64,000 bases of DNA, from the NCBI GenBank assembly GCA_035628915.1, contig DASPIW010000040.1:40466-104465 (forward strand). Direction: 5' to 3'. Below, in pieces: positions 49,339 through 56,945 of the stretch. Below the pieces are notes generated by a model. It was not told where the DNA came from. It searched no databases and saw only the letters and a list, made by a program, of their open reading frames with translations. The first letter of the stretch is position 1. Each line of letters begins with the position of its first letter. The position numbers and the translations under genes are program-made. The stretch comes from JARBUG01 sp035628915 (GTDB taxonomy: Bacteria > Bacillota > Sulfobacillia > Symbiobacteriales > Symbiobacteriaceae).

Positions 49339-51051
49339 CTATTTCAACGGCGACCGGGCGTCTCTGCCCTTGGCGGATGCCCCTTTCGCCGCTGCCGGTC
49401 CGGATCTCATGTCACCTAGCCGCTCAGTTCCCCCAACAAGGAGTTCGCCTACTGACTTGCCCTCAGCCTCCTGAAGATACTTCCGGATAATTGAGCGAGT
49501 CGGCCCGTCACGTTCTTCTGACAGGAAGACATGGGCCCTTCGGAACAGGGCCTCAGCTTTCTCGGAGTTGCCGAGCGCCAGGTTGATCTCCCCTTGGTAA
49601 GCAATCGCGTAGGCCCAGGCACGATTATCTTGGCACTCTTGAAAGATAGCCGCCGCCTGAATGTACGCTTCCAAGGCCAACTGCAGTTGTCTAGAAAGTG
49701 CTAGCGTCCGTGCCTGTGCGAGTAGAGTATCAGCATGAATCAGATGGTCGTCAGTGGTGCGGACGAGTTCGACAGCTGTCATGCAATACCCGATTGCTTG
49801 TGCATACTCCGTCTGCCTCAAGAGGGCATCTGCCAGGCTAGTCAGAGCCTCGGCCTGCCCTAGGTGATCGCCAATCGCATCAAACTCGCGGAGGGCTTGC
49901 TTAAACAAAGCTATGGCAGTTTGCACATTACCTTCGATCACTTCAACTACGCCTTTGGTTCTAAGAGCAAGGGCTTTGCCCAGTAAGCTTTCCGGATCGA
50001 TATTTACTGACCGAGTATGATACGAGCCAACCGTATCCAAGCGTCCGGTGTCAAAGAGGTAGAGTGTCCGGTGTGCTCCTTCGACGCTTCCTGATAGCAC
50101 CAAAACGACACTCCCCTTCTCTACCCTAGAGACGGTAAGGGTTGCATCGTGGCTGACACCTCTCAGGACGCCCAATAGGGCGTTGATTCCGTCATCATTG
50201 AGATTCTCCACCGTTGCATCAAGATGAATGTTCCAGGCGACCTTTGGCCGTGCGATGTCCCGTTGTCCAAGAGCCGGCGCCCACTTAGACAGGATTTCAA
50301 AAGCGAATGCGCTGGCATATGATGCTGCCCGAACTTGAGTTCCAAGGGCATCCGCTTCCGTCTTGCCATCGATCAGATCAGAAATCCCGCGAACAACAAG
50401 CCCAGGAACATTTGAAGCGTAAGCAGCCTGGAGAAACCCAACCCCTTCCATTTCAACCGCGACCGCATCGCTATACAACTTTCTGATAACTTCAAACTCA
50501 CGAGACTTGGTGGAGCTTATTACCTTTTCTCCTGCCGCGATGGGTGCTACTAGGGCTCTAGGTTGTTGGCGGAAGTCGATCGGCACATTGATTCTCTGTA
50601 TCCAGTCACCTTTCCTAGCCTCTGCTCGCGCCCTCTGTTCAAGTCCGTAGTCGGCGAGCCCAATATTGGGTCGGGGGAGGAACTCTTCACTTGCCTTGCC
50701 CGATTCGTAGGCGTATATTTTGTTCGCAGCAACGACGTCGCCAAGTTTGACGTCCTTGATTCCTCCAGCTACACCCACGAAAAAGACCACATCCGGCCCA
50801 AAAAAGCCAATTGCCCGCTCAACTTCCCGTGCTGCGCCTGGGTTTCCAGGACCAATCTCACCGAGGAGGACCTCCCACCGGGAGTCATGTCCACGAAAGT
50901 GCCCGACTTCGTAGACGGTTCCATGTGGATGGGTAACCTCGGTAAGTTCATCGAGATGCAACCGTACAGCTGAATACTCCAGCGCTAGGGCGGTGAGGAT
51001 AACTGCCCTTCCAAGATCGGAACCACCGTTAGAATCCGAGTTTGCCAGCAC
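49339..51051 (-). CDS. Nucleoside phosphorylase-fold protein with adaptor domain and TPR repeats, candidate immune effector
   Basis: 570 residues in three parts. 15-255: PNP_UDP_1/MTA-SAH nucleosidase fold with VGVAGGIKDVKLGDVV (92-107), the nucleoside-binding EMEG (200-203) and the catalytic-type Asp in RGISDLIDG (225). 272-345: a small alpha/beta domain (ATLTVSRVEKGSVVLVLSGS) like the effector-associated adaptor domains described in NTP-dependent conflict systems. 365-540: five or so TPRs. Phosphorylase-fold effectors in defence systems can cleave ATP or other nucleotides. The start is GTG at 51051 with GGAGTGAG upstream; a 14-bp dyad lies 30 bp upstream. Base composition is more AT-rich than its neighbours. 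An immune role is inference. Confidence 0.75.
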   Translation of the reverse strand: MLANSDSNGGSDLGRAVILTALALEYSAVRLHLDELTEVTHPHGTVYEVGHFRGHDSRWEVLLGEIGPGNPGAAREVERAIGFFGPDVVFFVGVAGGIKDVKLGDVVAANKIYAYESGKASEEFLPRPNIGLADYGLEQRARAEARKGDWIQRINVPIDFRQQPRALVAPIAAGEKVISSTKSREFEVIRKLYSDAVAVEMEGVGFLQAAYASNVPGLVVRGISDLIDGKTEADALGTQVRAASYASAFAFEILSKWAPALGQRDIARPKVAWNIHLDATVENLNDDGINALLGVLRGVSHDATLTVSRVEKGSVVLVLSGSVEGAHRTLYLFDTGRLDTVGSYHTRSVNIDPESLLGKALALRTKGVVEVIEGNVQTAIALFKQALREFDAIGDHLGQAEALTSLADALLRQTEYAQAIGYCMTAVELVRTTDDHLIHADTLLAQARTLALSRQLQLALEAYIQAAAIFQECQDNRAWAYAIAYQGEINLALGNSEKAEALFRRAHVFLSEERDGPTRSIIRKYLQEAEGKSVGELLVGGTERLGDMRSGPAAAKGASAKGRDARSPLK

Positions 51052-51080
51052 AGGAAACTCTCACTCCCTGACAAGGGCCT

Positions 51081-51094
51081 ATAGTCACGACTAT
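51081..51094. promoter_or_regulatory. 14-bp dyad upstream of the nucleosidase-TPR gene
   Basis: ATAGTC-AC-GACTAT, perfect 6-bp arms, 30 bp before the GTG start. It could be a repressor site; no regulator candidate is adjacent. Confidence 0.4.
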
Positions 51095-51184
51095 CGGAAA
51101 TTTAGTTCCACCAATACTATCGAATCCCCTTCCTAACGCCCCTCTCCAACGCAGTGTTCGAGGATTGTTCCATGGGTGAGGGCG

Positions 51185-51276
51185 GGGGCGCCAGGCTCAG
51201 CCCTGGCGCCCTTGACCGATCCACCCGGGCCGTGGTGCTTTCCCATCAACAGGGGCAGTCGGGAACTGCCCCTGTT
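51185..51276. terminator. Two hairpins between the mobilisation genes and the nucleosidase gene
   Basis: Hairpin one: GGGCGCCAGG 51185-51194 with CCTGGCGCCC 51201-51210. Hairpin two: AACAGGGGCAGT 51248-51259 with ACTGCCCCTGTT 51265-51276. Both stems are perfect. The second is 16 bases past the relaxase stop on the minus strand; both lie upstream of the next minus-strand gene and would separate the two transcripts. Confidence 0.65.
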
Positions 51277-51291
51277 CCTCTTACTCTTTGT

Positions 51292-51962
51292 CTACCTGCC
51301 CCGACCATCGTCGTCCCGCGATCGCGACTGGCGTAACCACCTCTGATGCGCCCGCTCAATCTCATGCTCATCCTCATCCCGATCCAAGCGGCTCAGAGCC
51401 CTGAGGGCCACTTCCACTGCTCGGAGGAGCGTAAGTGCGTACGACCGCTCAGGAGTTCGGTCCCGTTCCTTCGTGCGCTCCCGGTGCCGCTCGATGACCT
51501 GCCCAAACTCTTTCTTGATGTCCTGTATGTGTTGCTTGTCCAACCGCAACTGCCCATACCGTCCGGTTTCGTGCCATGCCGTTCCCTTGATGACGATGTG
51601 AACATGTGGATGCCCCTTCGCCATGTGCTCCAGGCAATCCACTGGAGCTTCCGCCCCCACTCCTGCTCCAGGTTCGCCATGGCCTCACGGACGATCGGCT
51701 TCCAACTGGTGAGCCCCAGCTCCCGAAACTCCTTCTCCGACAGGCTGATGGTCATCTTGTAGGCCTTCGTCGCCATGGGATGACGTGTCATGTGGTCTTC
51801 CAGATTGTCCCGGAACTTGGCCACATCCGCATGGTCACTACTCCGACTGGAGGCCCCGCGCTCCTCCTGCGGAGTCTCCCGGCTGCGGAAAGCGATGTAA
51901 TTCACGTGCGCCTTCGCTTTCCCCAGGTCCTTGCTCCTCTGGACCCTCACGTACAGCGCCAC
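51292..51962 (-). pseudogene. Relaxase (HUH endonuclease), frameshifted
   Basis: The N-terminal part (about 110 residues from GTG 51962: MALYVRVQRSKDLGKAKAHV, then HVNYIAFRSRE and LEQEWGRKLQWIAW) is in one frame; the rest (EHMAKGHPHVHIVIKG, carrying the His-rich metal motif, and a charged tail of about 100 residues) is in another. The break is at TGGAGC near 51629-51634; one added G restores AWEHMAKGHPHVHIVI. A single base has been lost, in a short G run, so either the relaxase is inactive or this is a sequencing error. GGAGAGG precedes the start, which lies three bases after the accessory gene. Confidence 0.8.
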
Positions 51963-51965
51963 GGC

Positions 51966-52655
51966 CTACCTCTCCAGGCCATCGGTCTGCCGCTGGAAGT
52001 CGGTAACGCAGGTCTGAAAGGGCTTACGGCGCCTCAGGAGGCCCCCGGTGTTCTCCCACTCGGCCTCCAGATGCTGGAGGAGACCTTTGTACCACTTCAC
52101 GACGCCCTTTTCCCTTTGGATCTCGTCCACGGCGTCCTTGATCCGATCCTCGCTCCGGGCCGCTTCGATCCTGCGCTGTCGTTCAGACTCCCGGAGCTCC
52201 GTCTCCAACTGCTCGACCCTCTTCTTAAGCTTGGTCGGTTGGTCCGAGGTTACGACATCGGCGTGGAGTTCAGCCAGGCGGCCGCGGACGTGGTCTGCCG
52301 CCAGCTTTTTCAGAACCCCTTTTTCCTCGTCGCCCATCCGGCGGGTTTCCAGCAGATACAGGGCCGCGGTGTCCATCGCATTCTTGGCGAGCAACCCCGC
52401 CAGGCGCTGCTTGACCTCTTCGATCTTGGCCGTCACCGTGGCCTCCAGAGTCTCGCTGATCACCCTTTCCAGGGCTGGCTTTGCCACCGGCAGGTGATCC
52501 TCCATGATCGCAGATTCCAGGTGTTGCTGGATGGCCATCTCCAGTTGGCGTGTGATGCTCGTCCCCCTCTCCCTGGCCAGACGGGCCATTCGTTCATATA
52601 GGCGCTGGTCCACTCTCAGACTAGTCGCCTGTTTGACATGCACTACGCTTCCCAC
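51966..52655 (-). CDS. Ribbon-helix-helix/coiled-coil mobilisation accessory protein
   Basis: 229 residues. Residues 10-45 resemble an RHH DNA-binding domain (ATSLRVDQRLYERMARLARE, then TSITRQLEMAIQQHLE); residues about 65-215 are long charged helices, probably coiled coil. Placed directly before the relaxase gene with the stop and start three bases apart. This is the usual position and layout of MobC-like relaxosome accessory proteins that bind oriT. Exact family not identified. Confidence 0.6.
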   Translation of the reverse strand: MGSVVHVKQATSLRVDQRLYERMARLARERGTSITRQLEMAIQQHLESAIMEDHLPVAKPALERVISETLEATVTAKIEEVKQRLAGLLAKNAMDTAALYLLETRRMGDEEKGVLKKLAADHVRGRLAELHADVVTSDQPTKLKKRVEQLETELRESERQRRIEAARSEDRIKDAVDEIQREKGVVKWYKGLLQHLEAEWENTGGLLRRRKPFQTCVTDFQRQTDGLER

Positions 52656-52782
52656 CTTCTCCCGCTTGGATTTTGTCGCCTGGGTACTGCATTCTCCGGA
52701 TCGTGGTGTCTACTTGCGGTACATCAGATTCCTTGAGCCCGTTGGGCTCCAAAGAACGCTGCAGGCGTTCCTTATCCCTGCC

Positions 52783-52978
52783 CTACGGGCTGTGGGACAC
52801 GGCCCGTGAGGGGTTCGGATGTCCGGATGCCTTGTCTCGCTTGGACCGAGAGTCCTTGGGGGCCGCCAGGGTGGCAACCATGTTCACAGCGCCGGCTCCG
52901 AGGGCAGTGACGCTCACAGCAAAGGAAATGGCCGCCTCCCTGAGGAGACGGCCGATAATCGTATCGCTTTACTGTCAT
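52783..52978 (-). pseudogene. Small gene with an apparent one-base frameshift
   Basis: A strong ribosome site (AAGGAGGAG, 7 bases from ATG 52978) leads into MTVK, after which the sensible frame is shifted: IIGRLLREAAISFAVSVTAL followed by GAGAVNMVATLAAPKDSRSK and a stop at 52783. Removing one A from the AAA after the third codon joins them into a protein of about 63 residues with one membrane helix. Without that change the ATG frame gives an unlikely Cys/Arg-rich peptide. Unknown function. Confidence 0.5.
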
Positions 52979-53006
52979 AGGCTGCTCCTCCTTCCCGTGC
53001 TGTGTC

Positions 53007-53192
53007 CTAATCCTGCGGTCGCTGGTTGATCGCCCTGGGCGCCCCGAAGAGTCGCTGCCGAATCGCTTTGTTTCGCATGACTTGCTGGTTCAGTTCCTCG
53101 CACTCCTCCAAGGTGTGGGTCCGCACGTAGTCGGCCCAGATGTCCCCAATCACTCTCACGAAGTGACGGGTGTTGGGGTGGTTGGGGTCCAT
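53007..53192 (-). CDS. Small hypothetical protein of the element
   Basis: 61 residues (MDPNHPNTRHFVRVIGDIWA, then DYVRTHTLEECEELN), soluble, mostly helical in appearance, no recognised family. ATG 53192 follows GAAGGTGAG; GTG at 53198 with AAGGAGG further upstream is an alternative. It lies upstream of the mobilisation genes in the same orientation and may belong to the same transcript. Confidence 0.5.
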   Translation of the reverse strand: MDPNHPNTRHFVRVIGDIWADYVRTHTLEECEELNQQVMRNKAIRQRLFGAPRAINQRPQD

Positions 53193-53198
53193 CGGCAC

Positions 53199-53383
53199 TC
53201 ACCTTCTCCCTCCTTTCGATGGCTCAATCTATGCAGACTGCAGGGGTTCAACCACATACGATGGGCCCCCTACTTGAGACATACGAAGAAAAGCGCATTA
53301 CTCCTTTCCAGTAGTTGCATATTACCTCTGAGCGGAAAGGGCACATGTCGGTAATTGTCGAACGGCGAGATGATGCCTGATAT
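53199..53383. other. Non-coding gap of the element, possible oriT region
   Basis: The only sizeable non-coding stretch (with the following promoter about 230 bases) between the divergent mobilisation and integrase genes. It contains a loose inverted repeat, CCTTTCC near 53308 and GGAAAGG near 53336. In mobilizable elements oriT often lies upstream of the accessory and relaxase genes, so this is where to look; no known nick motif is recognised. Confidence 0.3.
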
Positions 53384-53411
53384 TTGCCGGATTCCCTCAA
53401 TATGGTAAGAT
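53384..53411 (+). promoter_or_regulatory. Probable promoter of the integrase gene
   Basis: TTGCCG (53384-53389), 16-base spacer, TAAGAT (53406-53411), ending 17 bases before the integrase ATG. Confidence 0.5.
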
Positions 53412-53428
53412 GAGCTTGACTACAACAG

Positions 53429-55090
53429 ATGGGGGAATCGACTCTGAGCGCACATGAGGGTCAGACCTGGGTCTATCTGCGGATGTCGACGGAGGAGCAG
53501 GAAGACAGCCCCCTGACGCAGGGGCAGCATACTGGTGACTTCCTTCAGCAGAACACCCTGCCCCCCTGGACGCGCACATACTTCGATCTCGGCAAGTCGG
53601 GCGGGTCCCTTGAGAAGCGTCCGAGCATGCTGACCATGCTGACTGAGGCGGAGAGGCTGCGGCCTGCCTGCATCGTCTTCTACCGGCTGGATCGGGCGTT
53701 CCGCAACGCGGAGGAGCAGGCTGTCGCTCTCAATCGACTGAAGCGCCTGGGGGTGCAGATCCTCAAGGTGCGGGACCCCAACCTCCAGGGGCCGATGGGG
53801 GAACTGATCGACGGCATCCTGGGCAACATCAACCAGTTTGAGCGGCAGCTGACCGGCATGCGGATCCGAGACCATAACCTCGCCATGGCCCAGCGGGGGG
53901 AATGGCCAGGGGGGGCGCCTCCCTTCGGGTACAAATACGTCAAGGCAGTACGGGAGACTCGGGGGCGGAAGAGCACAACTGCTGTTCCTGGCCGCCTGGA
54001 ACCCGACGAGAAGGAATGGCCGGTTGCCCGCCAGCTTTGGGATTGGGCCCTTGCGGGATACCGCAAGGTGGAGATCGTGGACATGGCAAACGCCGCCGGC
54101 TGTCGGCGGCGTGGGGGGGCGCCCTGGAGTACCGAGGCGCTAACGCTGATGCTTATCTCGAAGACGTACGCGGGGTATGTGCCGTTCGCCCGGCATCTTC
54201 GGATGCACGGGCGGATGAAGCGGCAATACGATCGGGCCGAATGGTATCCTGGTCATCATACTCCGCTAATCACAGTCGAAGAGTGGATGAAGGTCCAGGC
54301 TTCCACCAACTCCAGGATGGGCCAGCGGCGGGCGCACAGTCACCCCCGGTGTGAACTGGCCGGGCTGATTCGATGCCGCCTCTGCGGCGGGCCTGTCTTG
54401 GCACACTCCTACACCAGTGATGGGGGATACCACTACAACTGTGCCGGTGCGGTCAAGCACGAGGTCGACCACCCTTACTGGAGCCGCCGGGAATGGGTGA
54501 TTCACATGGCCATCCAGCGCATCCTTGATGAGGTGGTCAGCGCTCTGCCTGACGTGCCACCGGCGAGCCTCACCGAAGAACACCGGGAGAGCCTCCAGGA
54601 GGAGATCCAGCGGCTCAAGAACCAGATGAAGCGCCAGCGCACACTCTTCGAGTTGGGCGAGTACAACGAGGACCTGGACGAGTACCGGCGCCGGCGCCGT
54701 GAGTTGGAGATGCAGGTTGCGGCCTTGGAGGCCAAGCTGGCCTCGGCCGGGCCGTCGTCGCTAGACCTGATTCGTCGGTGGGACACTCTACGGAACTGGG
54801 AAGCGGCGTATGAAGGTGCCCCTTCGGTGCGGGAAAAGCAGCGCGTATGGGCCTCACTGATCGAGGAGGTTGTGACCCATTCCATCGTCCTCCAAGTGCG
54901 CCTGCGCGACTTTGGACCAAGCGTGAGGAGGGAATGGGAAATTGACCTGCCACCGCTGCGGGCCCGCCGACCGGGGTCCCGGTGCGGCAAGGGAGTGGTT
55001 GGTGAACGCAGGTCCGGGGGAACCAGGTCGTCCGTGGTCACTGCGCAGGGGTTTCCCCGGCCGATGGCCGCGCGGGCATCGGGAACTTGA
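53429..55090 (+). CDS. Large serine recombinase (site-specific integrase)
   Basis: 553 residues. The catalytic resolvase domain (about 12-150) has the nucleophile Ser20 in VYLRMSTEEQ and the Arg-rich YRLDRAFRN; the Recombinase domain (about 160-285) includes GGAPPFGYKYVKA and KTYAGYV; a zinc ribbon (CRLCGG ... HYNCAG) spans about 310-345; a coiled-coil segment covers about 375-450. This is the complete layout of large serine integrases. The ATG at 53429 lacks a strong ribosome site. It should catalyse attP x attB at the 13-bp core; a directionality factor is not identified. Confidence 0.93.
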   Translation: MGESTLSAHEGQTWVYLRMSTEEQEDSPLTQGQHTGDFLQQNTLPPWTRTYFDLGKSGGSLEKRPSMLTMLTEAERLRPACIVFYRLDRAFRNAEEQAVALNRLKRLGVQILKVRDPNLQGPMGELIDGILGNINQFERQLTGMRIRDHNLAMAQRGEWPGGAPPFGYKYVKAVRETRGRKSTTAVPGRLEPDEKEWPVARQLWDWALAGYRKVEIVDMANAAGCRRRGGAPWSTEALTLMLISKTYAGYVPFARHLRMHGRMKRQYDRAEWYPGHHTPLITVEEWMKVQASTNSRMGQRRAHSHPRCELAGLIRCRLCGGPVLAHSYTSDGGYHYNCAGAVKHEVDHPYWSRREWVIHMAIQRILDEVVSALPDVPPASLTEEHRESLQEEIQRLKNQMKRQRTLFELGEYNEDLDEYRRRRRELEMQVAALEAKLASAGPSSLDLIRRWDTLRNWEAAYEGAPSVREKQRVWASLIEEVVTHSIVLQVRLRDFGPSVRREWEIDLPPLRARRPGSRCGKGVVGERRSGGTRSSVVTAQGFPRPMAARASGT

Positions 55091-55166
55091 AACAACGTCC
55101 CGCAAGAGGATGTACGCCTCCGGTGCCGAAATTCAAGGTTACCAACGCGTCAAGGAGGGGTGAGAA

Positions 55167-55469
55167 ATGGCCCGCATCACGCTGGACCCGGCACTGATCG
55201 CAGGTTTGTGTGTGCGCTATAATATCCGCGAGGTCGCCCTTTTCGGGTCCGTGACTCGCGACGACTTCCGCCCCGACAGCGATGTCGATGTGCTGGTCGA
55301 CTTCGCGCCTGACGCGCAGATCGGCCTGTTCGACCTTATAGGCCTGAAGGAAGAGCTGTCCACCTACCTCGGGCGGGAAGTCGATCTTGTCACCAAGGGG
55401 ATGTTGAGCCCCTTCTTCCGCGACGAAGTGCTTGCTCAGCGGGAGGTCATCTATGTCACACCACAGTGA
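55167..55469 (+). CDS. mntA: MNT-family nucleotidyltransferase antitoxin
   Basis: 100 residues. Polymerase-beta-like minimal nucleotidyltransferase with GS (27-28) and the metal-binding Asp39 and Asp41 in the motif GSVTRDDFRPDSDVDVLV. In HepT/MntA pairs this enzyme adds AMP to the HEPN toxin and blocks it. AAGGAGGGG lies upstream of the ATG. The 3' end overlaps the HEPN gene by 17 bases. Confidence 0.9.
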   Translation: MARITLDPALIAGLCVRYNIREVALFGSVTRDDFRPDSDVDVLVDFAPDAQIGLFDLIGLKEELSTYLGREVDLVTKGMLSPFFRDEVLAQREVIYVTPQ

Positions 55470-55788
55470 CCTCGTCTACGTGCAGCACATTCTGAAGGCG
55501 ATCGACCGCATGGAGGAATATACCAGGAACCTGACGGAAGAGGCGTTCGTGGCCAACTCCCTGGTGCAGGATGCGGTGGTCCGGCAGTTTGAAGTGATCG
55601 GCGAAGCCGCCAAGAAGGTAAGTCCGGAGTTCCGGCAGCAGTACCCTGCTATTCCCTGGTCTTTCATGGCCAAGATGCGCGACATTCTGATCCATCACTA
55701 TTGGGATGTCGACTTGGATGTGGTTTGGGTAACCCTCAGGCGAGACATTCCCGGCCTTCTACCCCTGCTGAAGGCAACCCTTGGCTAA
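55453..55788 (+). CDS. hepT: HEPN-domain RNase toxin
   Basis: 111 residues, all-helical HEPN protein. The active-site motif Rx4HxY is intact: Arg76, His81, Tyr83 in RDILIHHYW. The Tyr is the residue that MNT partners modify. ATG at 55453 follows GGGAGG inside the antitoxin gene. HepT toxins cleave RNA and can stabilise mobile elements or stop phage growth. A strong terminator follows. Confidence 0.9.
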   Translation: MSHHSDLVYVQHILKAIDRMEEYTRNLTEEAFVANSLVQDAVVRQFEVIGEAAKKVSPEFRQQYPAIPWSFMAKMRDILIHHYWDVDLDVVWVTLRRDIPGLLPLLKATLG

Positions 55789-55804
55789 CATATCCGCAGA
55801 CAGT

Positions 55805-55843
55805 GAAAGCGCCCAAGAGGAGCATGGCCTCTTGGGCGCTTTC
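55805..55843. terminator. Strong bidirectional terminator
   Basis: Perfect 16-bp stem GAAAGCGCCCAAGAGG / CCTCTTGGGCGCTTTC with a 7-base loop, 16 bases after the hepT stop and 28 bases from the convergent gene's stop. Confidence 0.85.
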
Positions 55844-55871
55844 CAGTGAGCTGTGGCCGCAAATCTAGAGA

Positions 55872-56243
55872 TTAGCGAAGGTAGTACACGTACAAGGCCC
55901 AGGGTATGAACCACTCTATGTCGGGTTTCCCAATCTCCGGAAATGCCGCTCGATAGTCAGATACCATTCGTGCCACGTCGAAGTCTTCCGGAGCGGCAAA
56001 CTTGCCGTGTGGCCCAAGGTAATACTGTGAGCGATGTAAGAGCCCGATTTCACGCTGAAGGGCGTCCTTGAACCGGCGCACCACCTCGACTTGATCCTGA
56101 TCATACGGACCCAGCCGGTGATATCGAAGTCGCCTCCTGATTGTGGCGTCGGATTTGGAGCGCTCTTCCGGCTGGAATTCGCTCACCAGGACGCCGAGAA
56201 TGACCCTGGTAGGCGTCTCGGGCTTCCGCTTTCCCGTGCCCAT
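55872..56243 (-). CDS. Hypothetical protein at the right end of the element
   Basis: 123 residues. The start MGTGKRKPETPTRVILGVLV is basic; the middle is charged and helical (RRLRYHRLGPYDQDQVEVVR), and the end is aromatic (DIEWFIPWALYVYYLR). No family recognised. GAGGAG lies close before ATG 56243; an earlier in-frame start at 56324 would run into attR. Its place beside the attachment site would suit a recombination directionality factor, but nothing in the sequence shows that. Confidence 0.5.
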   Translation of the reverse strand: MGTGKRKPETPTRVILGVLVSEFQPEERSKSDATIRRRLRYHRLGPYDQDQVEVVRRFKDALQREIGLLHRSQYYLGPHGKFAAPEDFDVARMVSDYRAAFPEIGKPDIEWFIPWALYVYYLR

Positions 56244-56335
56244 GGTTACTCCTCCGAATCGAATTGGATCACGGTATGCGTCTTGGCCGCATCCGAGCCA
56301 CACTCTACGGAGCAACATTAACACCTATCTGACCC

Positions 56336-56348
56336 GAGATCGATGACT
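56336..56348 (+). repeat. attR core of the integrated element
   Basis: GAGATCGATGACT, second copy of the 13-bp repeat. On the element side it is preceded by CTATCTGACCC, which mirrors GGGTCAGCTAG inside attL. Confidence 0.88.
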
Positions 56349-56782
56349 GTGCAGCGGTCTGCGACAAGGTGATCATCAACGGGCGCCTGATCAAGAATAT
56401 CACCTTCAAGACGCTGAAGGAGCGGGACTGCCACGGCGATCTAAACCGGGTCTGCGGCGATGTGCGCCACTGCACGGTCGAGATCCCGTTCCACCTCTTT
56501 GTCGAAGTGGAAGGCGCCCGCGACGGCGACTGCTGCGAGGTCGAGGATGCCATCATCGCCGGTGAGTTTGATAAGCTCATCGACAAGAACGATGATGGAA
56601 CGTTCAACAAGCTACTTGAGAAGGTCGTAGTTAAGATACGTGCGAAGGTTGTGCGCATGCGCCACCTCGACGTGCATGGGCACGACTGCACCCCTCACCC
56701 CCTGCACTGCCCGGTCAAGTCCGATGTGGTTGAAGTGCAGGGCCTCGACATCCCGGAAGAGGATAAGCACGACCACTTCTAG
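56336..56782 (+). pseudogene. SPOCS-domain gene, 3' half, split by the mobile element
   Basis: About 148 residues from the core onward: CAAVCDKVIINGRLIKNITF, then VCGDVRHCTVEIPFHLFVEV and a His/Asp-rich tail. An in-frame stop (TGA at 56330) lies just inside the element, so this half has no proper start; ATG-like starts are inside the domain. Joined with 49066-49201 it gives a complete protein of about 190 residues, paralogous to 48450-48971. Confidence 0.88.
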
Positions 56783-56813
56783 CCAGCGCAGATGCAGTCA
56801 CCGGCATGAAGAA

Positions 56814-56849
56814 AGCCCGTGTTGCCAGCGATCGTTGGCAACACGGGCT
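56814..56849 (+). terminator. Terminator of the split SPOCS gene
   Basis: Perfect 14-bp stem AGCCCGTGTTGCCA / TGGCAACACGGGCT with an 8-base loop, 31 bases after the stop, followed by CTTGC. Confidence 0.75.
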
Positions 56850-56945
56850 CTTGCACATCAAGCGAGTGCCGCAGGTCTGACGTCCGGGCGGCGGACACGA
56901 CCATTCTCCAGAAACGCTCGATGAGGAAGATCCCACACAGTGTAG

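Larger units (their letters stand above)
49189..56348 (+). mobile_element. 7.15-kb integrative mobilizable element inserted in a SPOCS gene
   Basis: Bounded by a 13-bp direct repeat; removal of one copy plus the DNA between restores one reading frame of the target gene. Carries a large serine integrase, a frameshifted relaxase with an accessory RHH protein, small unknown genes, a nucleotidyltransferase/HEPN pair and a nucleosidase-TPR protein. No conjugation (type IV secretion) genes, no replication gene and no phage structural genes, hence mobilizable rather than self-transferring. Part of it (49.3-51.1 kb) is visibly richer in AT than the chromosome around it. Confidence 0.88.

Noticed and set aside
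49189..56348. The element as a prophage or self-transmissible ICE
   Set aside because: No capsid, tail, terminase, replication, VirB4 or VirD4-type genes are present; only integrase and mobilisation genes.
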